Assembly: GCF_018131075.1 (NCBI RefSeq)
Contig: NZ_JAFCLS010000051.1
Location: 1 to 59,132, forward strand
DNA: 59,132 nt
From: Bradyrhizobium sp. JYMT SZCCT0428
GTDB taxonomy: Bacteria > Pseudomonadota > Alphaproteobacteria > Rhizobiales > Xanthobacteraceae
Direction: 5' to 3'
Shown here: positions 33,554 through 42,845 of the stretch, piece after piece
Position numbering within the stretch: the stretch's first letter is position 1
How the letters are laid out: the number at the start of each line of letters is the position of its first letter
Made by a program: the position numbers and the translations under genes
Notes under the pieces: model-generated
The model's database searches: none
What the model was told of the DNA's origin: nothing
The model's input: the letters and a program-made list of their open reading frames with translations, nothing else

Positions 33554-34537
33554 TTACTGCACCGGCACGTTCAGCGAGCGCACCACGCGAAAACTGTAGC
33601 CGCCGCCGTTGACGATGCCGTTTTCGCGATAGCCCGCGCGAACCATGTTGGCCATCCAGTCCCAGGTGCCGCCGCGCAGCATGCGCCGCTCGCAATTACC
33701 CTCGAGCCAGGGCGAGCCGTCGACCGGCGTATCTTCATTGTAGCGCTTGTTGAAGCAATCCTCGGTCCATTCGAACACGTTGCCGTGCACCTGATACAGG
33801 CCGAACGGATTGGGCGCGTAGGAATCCACCACCACGGGCCCCTTGCTGTCCGCTCCACGCGGCCCGGCACCGTAGGGGATCGACGCCTTGTAGTTGGCGT
33901 CCTGCGCGGTGATGGTGTTGCCGAACCAGAACGGTGTCGAGGTGCCGGCGCGGGTAAAATATTCGCGCTCGGATTCGCTCGGCAGCCGGTAGGTGCGGCC
34001 GACCTTCTTCGACAGCCACGCCAGATAGGATTTCGCAGCCACGAAATTGATGCCCTGCGCCGGCATGCGGCCGCGCCCAAAGCCCTTGTCGTCGCCCTTG
34101 TCGCCGCCGCAGCCGCCGTCGGCGAGACAGGCGTCCCATTCGTCGAACGAAATGGTGAAGCGGCCGACCGCGAACGGTTTTGCAAAACTGACACGATGAA
34201 TCGGGTCCTCGCCCTTGAAGCGGTCCGGCTCATCCGCGGGTGTGCCCATCATGAACGAGCCCTTCGGCACCACCACCATTTCAGGACAGACATCGCATTC
34301 CTTGAAGCTGTCCTTTGGCATGAGCGACTGCTCGATCTCGGGCGTCAGCGGCTGGACGCCGTTTTCCGGAAAGATCTGCCGGGGCGCGCGCGCGGGCGGG
34401 GTCTGGCCCTCTTCGGCAATCGGGACCGGCGTCCCCACGCCCGGCGGCCACGGCTTTGTTGCCGATGCGACGTCGGCGAATGAAACGAAAAGCGCTCCGG
34501 CCATCAATGGAAGGAGCAGCTTCGATGCGAATTTCAT
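33554..34537 (-). CDS. Exported SUMF1/FGE-sulfatase-domain protein
   Basis: 327 residues. A signal peptide (LLLPLMAGALFVSFADVASA) is followed by a Pro-rich linker and a formylglycine-generating-enzyme-type domain: MVVVPKGSFMMGTPADEPDR, GRFTISFDEWDACL, YRLPSESEREYFTRAG, VHGNVFEWTED and RMLRGGTWDW. Exported members are usually not true formylglycine enzymes and serve as binding or accessory proteins. Cysteines in ECDVCPEM and CLADGGCGG may form disulfides; the active-site Cys pair of real FGE is not evident. No sulfatase lies nearby. Confidence 0.85.
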   Translation of the reverse strand: MKFASKLLLPLMAGALFVSFADVASATKPWPPGVGTPVPIAEEGQTPPARAPRQIFPENGVQPLTPEIEQSLMPKDSFKECDVCPEMVVVPKGSFMMGTPADEPDRFKGEDPIHRVSFAKPFAVGRFTISFDEWDACLADGGCGGDKGDDKGFGRGRMPAQGINFVAAKSYLAWLSKKVGRTYRLPSESEREYFTRAGTSTPFWFGNTITAQDANYKASIPYGAGPRGADSKGPVVVDSYAPNPFGLYQVHGNVFEWTEDCFNKRYNEDTPVDGSPWLEGNCERRMLRGGTWDWMANMVRAGYRENGIVNGGGYSFRVVRSLNVPVQ

Positions 34538-34606
34538 GGATTATCCTTGGCGAAACGGCAGCGTCGCTGCTTGGTCGCGCGCAAAGGGATTCGCGTTCGA
34601 TGGCTC

Positions 34607-34732
34607 CGTCATGGCCGGGCAAAGCCGTCCGAAGGACGGCGTCGCTTCCGCTCGCCTATGCCCGGCCATCCACGTCTTTCTTGCTTATGATGCCCAAAGA
34701 CGTGGATGCCCGGGACAAGCCCGGGCATGACG
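34607..34732. repeat. Palindromic repeat, CGTCATGGCCGGGC type
   Basis: CGTCATGGCCGGGC at the left mirrors GCCCGGGCATGACG at the right, with GGCATCCACGTCTT-like sequence facing AAGACGTGGATGCC. It differs from the GCGAGCGAAGC family. It lies between the exported FGE-like gene and sthA. Confidence 0.8.
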
Positions 34733-34753
34733 AAGAAATGATGGGTGCCGTGG

Positions 34754-36145
34754 TTACCGCGTCATCCTGTTCCACGCATCGAGCCCGGCGATCTTGTAGG
34801 CTTCCGCCAGCGTCGGGTAATTAAAAGTGTTCTGGATGAAATAATCGATCGTGCCTTTGAGATTGAGCACGGCCTGGCCGATATGGATCAGCTCGGTGGC
34901 GCCTTCGCCGAGGATGTGCACGCCGAGCAGGCGACGGGTCTTGGTCGAGAAGATCATCTTCATCATGCCGCTGTTCAGTCCCATGATGTGGCCGCGCGAG
35001 GTCTCGCGAAACCGCGCGACACCGACCTCATACGGAATGCCGCGCGTGCGCACCGCTTCTTCCGTCAGCCCGGTGGTCGAAATCTCCGGCACCGAATAGA
35101 TGCCATAGGGGAAGAATTCCGGCGGCGCCAAAGGCTCCATGCCGAGCGCATGGCAGGCCGCGACCCGGCCTTGCTCCATCGAGGTCGAGGCCAGGCTCGG
35201 AAAGCCGATCACGTCACCGGCGGCGTAGATATGCGGCACACAGGTCTGCAGCGTCAAAGGATCGACCGTGATGCGGCCGCGATGGTCGACCTCGATCCCG
35301 GCGGAGCCGAGATTGAGCCGGTCGGTGGCGCCGACGCGTCCCGCCGCGAACAGCAACATCTCCGACATCACGACGCGGCCATCGGCGAGCTTGGTCTGGA
35401 TGCCGCCGCCGGCGTGGCGCTCGATCGAGTTTACCGCCGAGCCGAGCCGCAGCGCCACGTTGCGGTCGCGCAATTCGTGCATGAACTCGTCGATCAGTTC
35501 CTTGTCGATGAAATCCAGAAAGGTCGGCCGTGGTTCGATCAAGGTCACGGCGACGTCGAGCGCCGAGAAGATCGTGGCGTATTCGACCCCGATCACGCCG
35601 GCGCCGATCACGGTGAGGCTGCGCGGCAGTTTCGGCAGGTCGATGATCTCGTCCGAGTCGAACACGGTCTTGCTGTCGAACGGCACGTAATCGGGGCGGA
35701 ACGGGCGTGTGCCGCAGGCGATCAGGATGTGGGCGGCGGACACGGTTTTGGTTTCGCCGTTCGCGGCTGCTATCTCGATCTGGTGCGGGCCGACAAAGCG
35801 GCCTTCGCCGGCCGCGGTGCGCACCAGATTGCGGCTGAACTGATGTTCGAGCACCTCGACTTCGTGATCGAGCGTCTTCTGCAGCCGCACGATCAGATCC
35901 TGGGCGGCGATATCCTGTTTGACCCGGTAGGAGCGGCCGTAAAAGCCGCGCTCGCGCCAGCCAGACAGATTGAGCACGGTCTCGCGCAGGGTTTTGGAGG
36001 GGATGGTGCCGGTATGGACGGAAACGCCGCCGACCCGCCGGCCTTTCTCGACCACCAGCACCGATTTGCCGAGCTTGGCGAATTGCACGGCGGCCCGGCG
36101 CCCGGAAGGGCCGGACCCGATCACCAGCATGTCATAGTCGTACAT
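34754..36145 (-). CDS. sthA: Soluble pyridine nucleotide transhydrogenase (Si-specific)
   Basis: 463 residues, FAD enzyme of the disulfide-reductase fold that moves hydride between NADPH and NAD. FAD loop VIGSGPSGRRAAVQFAKLG, the segment RRVGGVSVHTGTIPSKTLRE, NAD(P) loop VIGAGVIGVEYATIF, FAD motif PHIYAAGDVIGFPSLAS, and dimerisation helix FNYPTLAEAYKIAG are all there. The usual redox CxxxxC of dihydrolipoamide dehydrogenase is missing (VSVHTG), as is normal for SthA. Length is standard. Cytosolic. Confidence 0.93.
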   Translation of the reverse strand: MYDYDMLVIGSGPSGRRAAVQFAKLGKSVLVVEKGRRVGGVSVHTGTIPSKTLRETVLNLSGWRERGFYGRSYRVKQDIAAQDLIVRLQKTLDHEVEVLEHQFSRNLVRTAAGEGRFVGPHQIEIAAANGETKTVSAAHILIACGTRPFRPDYVPFDSKTVFDSDEIIDLPKLPRSLTVIGAGVIGVEYATIFSALDVAVTLIEPRPTFLDFIDKELIDEFMHELRDRNVALRLGSAVNSIERHAGGGIQTKLADGRVVMSEMLLFAAGRVGATDRLNLGSAGIEVDHRGRITVDPLTLQTCVPHIYAAGDVIGFPSLASTSMEQGRVAACHALGMEPLAPPEFFPYGIYSVPEISTTGLTEEAVRTRGIPYEVGVARFRETSRGHIMGLNSGMMKMIFSTKTRRLLGVHILGEGATELIHIGQAVLNLKGTIDYFIQNTFNYPTLAEAYKIAGLDAWNRMTR

Positions 36146-36310
36146 CTAGGCCGTCCCGAACTCACAAGCGCCTGAAAAAGCTGCAGGAAGCCCGGATCGC
36201 CATGCAGCAATCGGGCCAAATTCCGAGGGGCCTTACCTCCGGGGTAATCGCTCGCATGACCGAAAGCTGTAACGGATGCGTGCAACAGATTTCGGACAAG
36301 GCCGCCGCCG

Positions 36311-37839
36311 ATGCATCAGATCGTTCAAAACCCCGTCGATAACTCAGTCGATTCCTGGCGGCGCTGGTGGGTGCTGGCGATCGTGGTATCCGCGCAATTC
36401 ATGTTCGGGGTCGATGCCTTCATCGTCAACGTCGCGATCCCGACCATTGCGGCCGAACTGCAGGCGAGCGCAGCGCAGATCGAGGCGGTGATTGCGGTCT
36501 ATCTGATCGCCTACGCCACGCTGGTGGTTACGGCGGCCGGCTTGGCGACATCTACGGCACGCGCAATGTGTTCATATCGGGCGTGTTCGGCTTTACCGTC
36601 ACCTCGTTGTGGTGCGGGCTCGCGCAGTCCGGTCCCGAACTCATCCTGGCGCGGCTGGCGCAGGGTGCCACCGCGGCGCTGATGGTGCCGCAGGTGCTTG
36701 CGACCATTCATCTGCTGTTTGCCGACAGCTCGCGCGACCGCGCCTTTGCCATCTACGGCATCGTGCTGGGGCTGGCGGGAGCCGCCGGCTTTCTGCTCGG
36801 CGGCATTCTGGTGACATCAGATCTTGTCGGCCTCGGCTGGCGAGCGGTGTTTTTCGTCAACGTGCCATTTGGCGCGATCATCATCGCCGCCGCTTTGCGG
36901 CTGATGCCGACCGTACCGCGCCACGCCGGCACACGGCTGGATATTCCTGGCGCGATCGTGCTGTTCGTCGGTCTGCTGTGCCTGATCGGTCCCCTGCTGT
37001 TCGGTCATGATCTGCACTGGTCGCCTTGGGTCTGGCTGGGGATGTCAGCCGGAGTCGTCATCATCGCCGCGTTCCTGCGGCTCGAACGCTTCGTCGCGCG
37101 AAACGGCGGCATGCCGCTGATCGATCTTTCGCTGCTGTCGGACTTGGCCTTCATGCGCGGGCTAGCAGCGGTGTTCTTTTTCTTCTTCGCCAATCTGTCG
37201 TTCTATCTGGTCATGACCATGTTCATGCAGAAGGCGTTGCAGATTCCGCCGCTGCAGGCCGGGCTCGTCTTCATCCCGCTGGCCCTGACCTTTGTGATCG
37301 CTTCGCGCCACAGCGGCGTGCGCGCAAAGCATCGCGGCACGCTGGTGCTGATCGAAGGCTGCGCGGTGCAGCTCGCAGGTCTTGCCGCGCTGGTGGCTGT
37401 GATCGAATGGGTCAGCGCGCCATCAGCCACCCTGCTGGCATTGGTGCTGACGATCTTCGGCTACGGCCAGGGATTGGTCATGGCGCCGTTGTCGAGCGCG
37501 GTACTCTCGACCGTAAAACCTTCGAGTGCCGGGGCGGGCTCCGGCATGTACGGCACCATGGCGCAGATCGCTAATGCCGCGGGCGTTGCTGCGATCGGCG
37601 CGGTGTTCTTTGCGATCGAAGCTGCGGGCGAGGCGCGACCGGCGCTTCTTGTCGCGTGCGCGCTGTTCGCGTTGTCGATCATGGCATGTGCCGCATTCCT
37701 GACATGGATGCGGCGCGCGACCATGGGATCGCGGCTCGCGACTCCGGGATCACAAATTAACGTCGATAACGAAAATTCAAATCTGGGGAACGACAGTGCA
37801 CGGTCTTTTTATTTTGCACTGCAGCAACTATCTGGTTGA
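36311..37839 (+). pseudogene. MFS drug/solute transporter with a -1 frameshift
   Basis: The gene starts in one frame (WRRWWVLAIVVSAQFMFGVD, QIEAVIAVYLIAYATLVVT) and continues in another (RLGDIYGTRNVFISGVFGF to the end), giving a 14-helix-type major-facilitator transporter of about 505 residues if joined. The break lies at about 36531-36533: relatives read TLVVTGGRLGDIYG, requiring one more G in ACGGCGGCCGG. As written, the first frame ends at 36682 with a nonsense tail. Family members export drugs (EmrB/QacA type: DHA2). It is either a recent pseudogene or a sequencing error in a G run. Nothing else is damaged. Confidence 0.82.
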
Positions 37840-37878
37840 GGTGACGTTGTATGGACGATCACCTCCAGGAGCTGCCAG

Positions 37879-39138
37879 TTGTCCCTTACCAAGAACGTCG
37901 ATTTTCTCCGCAATCTTCCTAAGCTGAGTGCCTTCAATGGCTTGCCGGGGTATGGCCGGAGCATTGTGCACAGCCCCCTGGTCGAAATTAACGATTTCGG
38001 CTCGAATCCGGGCGCGCTCCGGATGTTTTCATTCGTACCTGAACACCTCCCGCGCGCGCCTGCGCTGGTCGTCGTGCTGCACGGCTGCGGCCAGACCGCG
38101 GCCGGCTACGATCGCGGCGCCGGCTGGTCGACGCTTGCGGAACGTTACGGCTTTGCATTGCTGATGCCCGAACAACAGGCATCGAACAACGGCAACACCT
38201 GTTTCAACTGGTTTAATCCGGAAGACATTTCGCGCGATGGTGGCGAAGCCGGTTCGATCCGGCAAATGATCGCGCGCATGGTCGGCGATCACCACATCGA
38301 TTCACGCCGCATCTATGTGACCGGGCTCTCCGCCGGTGGCGCCATGACCTCGGTGATGCTCGCGACCTATCCGGACGTGTTCGCGGGCGGTGCCGTCATC
38401 GCCGGCCTGCCATACGGCATTGCCGGCAATGTCCGTGAAGCGTTGAGCGGCATGATGCAGTCGCCGTCGCGCCCTGCCGATGAATTGGGCGACCTCGTTC
38501 GCAACGCCTCGAAGCACAAAGGCCCGTGGCCGAAATTGTCGGTGTGGCACGGCAGCGCCGATCGCACGGTGAGCCCGGGCAATGCCGATGAGATCGTCAA
38601 GCAGTGGCTCGATGTGCATCAATTGCCGCTTGCGCCGATGTCGACGGGCGATGTCGACGGCTATCCGCGTCAGGTCTGGTGGAATGCCGACGGTGAGACC
38701 GTTGTCGAATCCTACACCATCACCGATATGGCCCACGGCACGCCGCTTGGCGCGACCGACAATGACGAGCGCTATGGCGAGCAAGGTGCCTTCCTGATCG
38801 AGGCAGGCATCTCGTCGTCCTATCACATTGCGAATTTCTTCGGCCTGACCGACCAAATTCGTCAACCCAGGACAGCGCCTCATGCGGCTTCAAAGGCCGC
38901 TTCCAAGACCGTTTCCAAGGCCATTCCGGTCGACCCGACGGGCATCTCGCGCGAACGCGCCGGCGTCATCGCGATGACGGTTCCGGTGCCTGCACCCGAG
39001 CCGGAACTGGCCACGGATTTGGTGCCGCGCGCAACGCGGATTCACCACGCCAAAAGGGTGCAGTCTCCGCGCCGCCGCGGCATTGATGTCGGTGAAGTCA
39101 TCACCCGCGCGCTGACCGCCGCGGGCCTGATGAAATAG
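37879..39138 (+). CDS. PHB-depolymerase-family esterase
   Basis: 419 residues. The alpha/beta-hydrolase core has the oxyanion HGCGQTAAGYD, the nucleophile GLSAGGAMTS, an Asp/His-bearing VWHGSADRTVSPGNA region and DMAHGTPLG as the likely catalytic His. The family (LpqC/PHB depolymerase, PhaZ-like) cleaves polyhydroxybutyrate or acyl esters. Residues ~325-419 form an Ala/Pro/Lys-rich linker and tail (ASKAASKTVSKAIPVDP, then RRRGIDVGEVITR). No signal peptide, so it could act on intracellular granules. Start is TTG: AGGAG eight bases upstream and no better ATG. Confidence 0.85.
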   Translation: MSLTKNVDFLRNLPKLSAFNGLPGYGRSIVHSPLVEINDFGSNPGALRMFSFVPEHLPRAPALVVVLHGCGQTAAGYDRGAGWSTLAERYGFALLMPEQQASNNGNTCFNWFNPEDISRDGGEAGSIRQMIARMVGDHHIDSRRIYVTGLSAGGAMTSVMLATYPDVFAGGAVIAGLPYGIAGNVREALSGMMQSPSRPADELGDLVRNASKHKGPWPKLSVWHGSADRTVSPGNADEIVKQWLDVHQLPLAPMSTGDVDGYPRQVWWNADGETVVESYTITDMAHGTPLGATDNDERYGEQGAFLIEAGISSSYHIANFFGLTDQIRQPRTAPHAASKAASKTVSKAIPVDPTGISRERAGVIAMTVPVPAPEPELATDLVPRATRIHHAKRVQSPRRRGIDVGEVITRALTAAGLMK

Positions 39139-39152
39139 CGATCAATTGCGGT

Positions 39153-39857
39153 TCACATCTCGCCGGTGAGGAACGGATTGGTCATTCGCTCCTGGCCGAT
39201 GCTGGAGCCGGCGCCATGGCCGCAGACGAAGCCGACATCGTCGCCGAGCGGCAGCAGCTTTCCCCTGATCGAGCTGATCAGCGTGGCATGGCTGCCGCCG
39301 GGCAGATCGGTGCGTCCGACTGAACCGGCGAACAAGACGTCGCCGACATGGGCGAAGCGCAATTCCTTGTTGTAGAACACCACGCTGCCCGGCGAATGGC
39401 CGGGGCAATGCAGGATGTCGAAGGTCAGATCGCCGATCGAGACCTGATCGCCCTCGTCCAGCCAGCGGTCGGGCCCGAAATTGCGCACGCCGGTCATGCC
39501 GAAACGCTCGCCGCTCGAGACGACATTGTCGAGCAGATATTTGTCGGCGATGTGCGGCCCCTCGATCTTCACGCCCAGCGCGTCGCGCAATTCGGCCGCG
39601 CCGCCGACATGGTCGATATGGCCGTGCGTCAGCCAGATCTTCTCGACCGTGACGCCGGTCTGCTGGATCGCGGCCTGGATTTTTGGCACGTCCCCGCCGG
39701 GGTCGATCACCACGGCCTTCTTCGAAGGCTCATGCCAGATGATGGTGCAGTTCTGCTCGAACAGCGTCACCGGAACGATGATCGCGCCGGCCTTCGGCGG
39801 AGTTTCATTCTGGTCTTGATTTTGGTTCTGATTTTGGTTCTGGTTTTCCTGGGTCAT
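39153..39857 (-). CDS. MBL-fold metallo-hydrolase (glyoxalase-II-like)
   Basis: 234 residues. The zinc site is THGHIDHVGG (HxHxDH), with HCPGHSPGSVV, GDVLFAGSVGRTDLPGG and CGHGAGSSIGQE giving the remaining ligands: the pattern of YcbL/GloB-type hydrolases of thioesters. It starts with a Gln/Asn repeat (QNQNQNQNQDQN) before the true domain at KAGAIIVPVTLFEQN. The tail of the truncated lpxD copy runs into the first 53 bases on the same strand. GGGCATGG-type context; the start could also be further in. Confidence 0.9.
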   Translation of the reverse strand: MTQENQNQNQNQNQDQNETPPKAGAIIVPVTLFEQNCTIIWHEPSKKAVVIDPGGDVPKIQAAIQQTGVTVEKIWLTHGHIDHVGGAAELRDALGVKIEGPHIADKYLLDNVVSSGERFGMTGVRNFGPDRWLDEGDQVSIGDLTFDILHCPGHSPGSVVFYNKELRFAHVGDVLFAGSVGRTDLPGGSHATLISSIRGKLLPLGDDVGFVCGHGAGSSIGQERMTNPFLTGEM

Positions 39858-40782
39858 GGCGCCAGATTGCCGATTTTTGGCCTCTCGCCAAGCAAAAGAT
39901 TAGGCGGGGGATTTGCGCATCAGGCGAACAGGGCCGCCGATCAGGTCTTGTGACGCTGCCGCTCAAGCCCGATTGCGCAACGATGATGCAATGGCGGCCG
40001 ATCATGCAGTTGTGCCCGATCTGGCACAGATTATCGATCTTGGTTCCTTCGCCGATGATGGTGTCGCGCAATCCGCCGCGGTCGATCTTGGTGCCCGATC
40101 CGACCTCGACGTCGTTGTGAATGACGACGCGCCCGATCTGCGGAATCTTGATGTGTCCCTTGCCGTCCGACACGTAGCCGAAGCCGTCCTGGCCGATATG
40201 GCACCCGGGGTGGATCACCACCCGGTCTCCGACCTCGGCGTGGGTGATGGTGCTGCCGGCGCCGATGGCGCAGTCGGTCCCGATCTGAACCCGTTCGCCG
40301 ATCATGGCGTGCGCAGCGATCAGCGTGCCGGCGCCGATTGTGACGGAGGGTCCGATCACCGCGAACGGATCGATCGTCACGTCAGATCCGATCTGCGCCG
40401 TGGGATGCACCACCGCGCTCGGCGCGATACCCTGCGTGCCGAACGCCGAGACCGGACGCAGCGCGCTGCCATACATTTGGCGCGCGACCGTGACGAAGGC
40501 CTCATAGGGCTTGCGAACGTTCAATGTGACGACCCCGGCCGGGGCCTGGTGGGCGAACCGTTCGGTGGTCAGGACGGCGCCGGCCCGGCTGGTGGCGAGC
40601 GCTTCGGCATATTGTGCGTCTTTGACAAAGGTCAGATCATCAGCGCCAGCGCGGTCGATCGGCGCGATGCCGGTGATGATCCGGGACAGGTCGGCGCCCG
40701 CACACGGGTTTGCTCTCGTGAGCGCGGCAATCTCTGCCACGCTCAAGCCCGAAGAGTTCGAGAAAAAACTGAACTCGACCAC
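39805..40782 (-). pseudogene. lpxD: Truncated lpxD copy (UDP-3-O-acylglucosamine N-acyltransferase)
   Basis: From a GTG start (GGGGG upstream) the protein follows LpxD, which adds the second acyl chain in lipid A synthesis: N-terminal domain VEFSFFSNSSGLSVAEI, DDLTFVKDAQYAEAL, then a left-handed beta helix of hexapeptides (IGSDVTIDPFAVIGPSVTIG...) with HPGCHIGQDGFGY carrying the catalytic His. It breaks off at GLSGSVT, where LpxD should run ~60 more residues. The remaining 46 residues (RPDRRPCSPDAQ...) are unlike the family. The other frame there ends in DLIGGPVRLMRKSPA-stop, so lpxD seems fused to the 3' end of another gene. Probably a dispensable second copy. Confidence 0.8.
39819..39842 (-). 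repeat. 12-bp tandem repeat encoding Gln-Asn units
   Basis: ATTTTGGTTCTG occurs twice head to tail, with degenerate copies on each side (39811-39847). It codes for NQNQ units at the N-terminus of the MBL hydrolase; unit changes stay in frame. Confidence 0.75.
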
Positions 40783-41025
40783 GAGCTCTACCCCCTGCGG
40801 ATCACGATAGCCGGGCGGGCCCACGATCCCAAGTCTATTCGCAAGCCTATCGGGGCAGGGGCGCGCGAATCGTGCTTCCGGCCGGAACCGGCCGCCGGTC
40901 AAATCGTCGCGGCGCGGGCGGCGGCGGCCTTTGCGGCCAGCGTATCCCGCCGAAGGCCCGCCGTCCCGGCCCGGTGCGCGATGGCACCAGGCCGCGACGA
41001 CACGCAAGGGGTTACGGTGCCGGCC

Positions 41026-42162
41026 TTACCGCTTGATCTGCGCCTTCAGCGTATCCTCGACGACGCGGTCGAACGATGACGCCTTCGGCGGTACCTTGGC
41101 GCGCGCATCGGCGACATACTTGTCGCGTTTCGCCACCAATGCGCCGAGTTTCTCGTTGAGCGCCTTGCGCTGGTTCATCTGCTTGTTGACTTCGTCGACG
41201 CGCTGCTCGGGCTTCATCGCGCGCAGATTGTCCGGCAGGTCTTCCTCCTTGATCGAGGAAAAGCTGCTGCGGCCGGCCGAAACGTCGGCGACCAGGTCGC
41301 CGTCGCCGGTGACGGCTTCCGACGTCGCCTTGGAACGCTTGTTGATGTAGCTCGCCATTTCAGACGCCTGCGAGGGCGCTGCCGCGGCGACCTGCGACAA
41401 TTGCTTTGTCTTGTCCTCGGTGCGCTTCTGCATGGCGCGCGGTCCATAGGGGATCACGGTGCCGTTGATCTCGCGCTGCAGGATGATGATGTCCTCATCA
41501 TACGGCGTTTCGATCACGACCACCTGTCCGCCGTCCTGCGGAATCGGAATGAAGCGGCCATTGCCGTTCTGGGCGATATCGCGCCACACCCGTTCGGTGT
41601 CGACGGCGTTGCCGGCGAGCACCGCGTTGACGATGATGTCCTTCTGCTTGGCCACCTTCAGCGTCACCGGATATTTGGTGTCCTGCGCGTAGTCCATATG
41701 CGGCGGCGCGTCGCCGACCAGGAACACGATCCGCCTGACGTCGCCGCCATCGGTCCATTGCATCTTGTTGACGGCGACATCGAGCGCCTCGTTGACGCTT
41801 TCCGGCCAGTCGCCGCCGCCGCGGGCCTTCAGCTCCAGGAGATTGGCGTAGAGATCCTGGATGTCACCGGTGAGTTCGACCTTCCTGGTCACGTAGTCAT
41901 CGCCGATGTCGCGGTAGGCGACGAGGCCCATACGGATCTCGGCGTCGGGATTGGAATCGACGATTGCGGTAGCGATCGACCAGATCTTGCGCTTGGCGCC
42001 TTCGATCAGGCCGCCCATCGAGCCCGTGGTGTCCAAAACGAAGGCGACTTCGACCGTGGGCTTGGCGATGGCCTGCGACAGGCCGGCGGAAAGGGGTAGG
42101 GTAGCGAGAGCGAATGCGAGCGAGCGAAGCGTGGTGCCGTGAGCCCTGAAGCGTTGCTTCAT
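41026..42162 (-). CDS. Exported von Willebrand factor A domain protein
   Basis: 378 residues with a signal peptide (SLAFALATLPLSAGLSQAIA). The vWA domain follows directly: VEVAFVLDTTGSMGGLIEGAK (MIDAS DxTGS), GLVAYRDIGDDYVTRKVELTGD, ARGGGDWPESVNEALD (second MIDAS part) and RRIVFLVGDAPPHMDY. The last ~130 residues are helical and charged. Such proteins bind other proteins through a metal ion in the periplasm. GGAGGAGAAACC before the ATG is a strong ribosome site. No partner MoxR ATPase is adjacent. Confidence 0.88.
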   Translation of the reverse strand: MKQRFRAHGTTLRSLAFALATLPLSAGLSQAIAKPTVEVAFVLDTTGSMGGLIEGAKRKIWSIATAIVDSNPDAEIRMGLVAYRDIGDDYVTRKVELTGDIQDLYANLLELKARGGGDWPESVNEALDVAVNKMQWTDGGDVRRIVFLVGDAPPHMDYAQDTKYPVTLKVAKQKDIIVNAVLAGNAVDTERVWRDIAQNGNGRFIPIPQDGGQVVVIETPYDEDIIILQREINGTVIPYGPRAMQKRTEDKTKQLSQVAAAAPSQASEMASYINKRSKATSEAVTGDGDLVADVSAGRSSFSSIKEEDLPDNLRAMKPEQRVDEVNKQMNQRKALNEKLGALVAKRDKYVADARAKVPPKASSFDRVVEDTLKAQIKR

Positions 42163-42319
42163 GGTTTCTCCTCCATGTGTTCCGTCCCTCGGAACTCAGG
42201 TTCCATCGCCTTCGCGGTGGCGTGTGGTCCAAATCAAGGCGGCTTGGGTACGAATTTGCGGCGCATTCCGCGCCGCAGCCCGGATGGCGACGGTCACGGA
42301 ATCGGGTAGGCTAGGGAGC

Positions 42320-42805
42320 ATGGAATCGCCTGCCCGCCAGGTCAGCCTCGTACCGCCGCCGGACCGCCGCCAGTCGGAGACCGCGCTCGCGATCGCGCGC
42401 GGCACCGCCAGGATGCTGCGAACACTGGGTTTTTCCTGCATCAGCGAGTTGCCTTTGCCGTCCGGCCGGCGCGCCGATCTGGTGGCGCTGAACGAGAAAA
42501 GCGAGATCTGGATCATCGAGATCAAGTCGTCGGTGGAGGATTTGCGCGCCGACCAGAAATGGCAGGACTACCGGATGCATTGCGACCGGCTGTTCTTTGC
42601 CTTCACGCAGGATCTGCCGTGCGAGATTTTCCCTGAGGGCACCGGCCTGATCGTTGCCGATGCCTATGGCGCCCATCTGCACTGCGAGGCGCCCGAGCAT
42701 CGCCTGGCCGCGCCGACCCGCAAACTGATGACCGTGCGGTTCGCGATGGCCGCGGCGCAACGGATCAACCGGCTGGTCGATCCGCAGGGGCATTCGGAGT
42801 TTTAG
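42320..42805 (+). CDS. mmcB: MmcB-family DNA repair protein
   Basis: 161 residues. It matches the alphaproteobacterial MmcB family (mitomycin-C resistance, described in Caulobacter) with a PD-(D/E)xK nuclease-like core: RADLVALNEKSEIWIIEIKSSVEDLRADQKWQDY contains the Asp and the E-I-K motif. LFFAFTQDLPCEIFPEGTGLIVADAYGA and RKLMTVRFAMAAAQRINRLVD complete it. GGGAGC is directly upstream. Expected to be cytosolic and SOS-linked. No LexA-type box was found in a brief reading of its leader. Confidence 0.88.
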   Translation: MESPARQVSLVPPPDRRQSETALAIARGTARMLRTLGFSCISELPLPSGRRADLVALNEKSEIWIIEIKSSVEDLRADQKWQDYRMHCDRLFFAFTQDLPCEIFPEGTGLIVADAYGAHLHCEAPEHRLAAPTRKLMTVRFAMAAAQRINRLVDPQGHSEF

Positions 42806-42845
42806 CAACCACCGTCACCGCGATGAAGTCAGCGTCAACGACTCG

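Noticed and set aside
33554..34537. True formylglycine-generating enzyme
   Set aside because: The protein is exported, no sulfatase is nearby and the active-site Cys pair of FGE is not seen; only the fold is supported.
34745..36175. Long open frame opposite sthA
   Set aside because: Antisense shadow of a fully recognisable transhydrogenase; same reasoning for the long frames opposite P450 (27349-28713), the second GGDEF-EAL gene (21311-22735) and the SDR genes (48591-49967).
36525..36540. Programmed ribosomal frameshifting in the MFS gene
   Set aside because: No slippery heptamer or downstream pseudoknot is evident, and transporters of this family are not known to use it. A lost G explains the break.
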